Source of the DNA: Methanoregulaceae archaeon
Lineage (GTDB): Archaea; Halobacteriota; Methanomicrobia; Methanomicrobiales; Methanospirillaceae
Assembly: GCA_013331215.1 (NCBI GenBank)
Contig: DUGU01000294.1
Span: forward strand, 1 to 5,726
DNA: 5,726 nt
Direction of reading: 5' to 3'
Made by a program: the position numbers and the translations under genes. The notes under the pieces were generated by a model. That model had not been told where the DNA came from. It did no database searches and was given only the letters and a program-made list of their open reading frames with translations. Positions 5,621-5,726 of the stretch are shown in pieces (the stretch's first letter is position 1; the number at the start of each line of letters is the position of its first letter).

Positions 5621-5726
5621 ACGAATCAGGGCCTTTTTAGGAAAATCGAGGTCGGATATTATACATCATCGGCTGGGCCGGAGCGGACCGGTTTCATCAA
5701 ACATGGGTATAGTGTCATTTCAACCC

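Overview
The window carries seven supported or plausible protein genes, all on the minus strand, in a moderately GC-rich prokaryotic sequence (one line near 2521 counts 67% GC; lines near 5221 and 4201 count about 52% and 40%). Several upstream regions look archaeal: a CGAAA element followed by an ACATATC-type TATA motif lies about 28 nt before the first gene, and some starts have no Shine-Dalgarno. Where Shine-Dalgarno sequences exist they resemble GGAGGTGA. I infer a GC-rich euryarchaeon, possibly a Methanomicrobiales-type methanogen, but this is inference. No rRNA, tRNA or CRISPR is visible, and no transposase or integrase is recognisable.

Layout in transcription order, right to left. A 250-residue helical hypothetical protein (4831-5583) is followed 25 nt later by a 146-residue protein with a C-terminal CX2C-X14-CX2C zinc ribbon (4365-4805), with a possible coupled 49-codon ORF after it (4216-4365). 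A roughly 450-base stretch without a convincing gene follows (3761-4215); it is AT-rich at one end and holds a cluster of hairpins. Next comes a tight four-gene cassette: 77 aa, 164 aa, 73 aa (cysteine-rich) and a 163-aa dual-specificity-type phosphatase with an intact active site. The first two junctions are ATGA overlaps and the last is TAAATG. After a 250-base spacer with a nested hairpin comes a 573-aa AlbA_2 / HATPase_c_4 / winged-helix protein of the COG2865 type (353-2074). The left 352 bases are non-coding or hold the tail of an unrecognised frame, with a 16-bp perfect palindrome and repeated AACACT motifs.

The best candidate for an undescribed system is the phosphatase cassette. Three small unrecognised proteins appear to be made by translational coupling together with a predicted phosphatase, and a Schlafen-like AlbA_2 protein lies in the same orientation downstream. 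This resembles the composition of accessory or defence-type loci, but nothing in the sequence proves that role.
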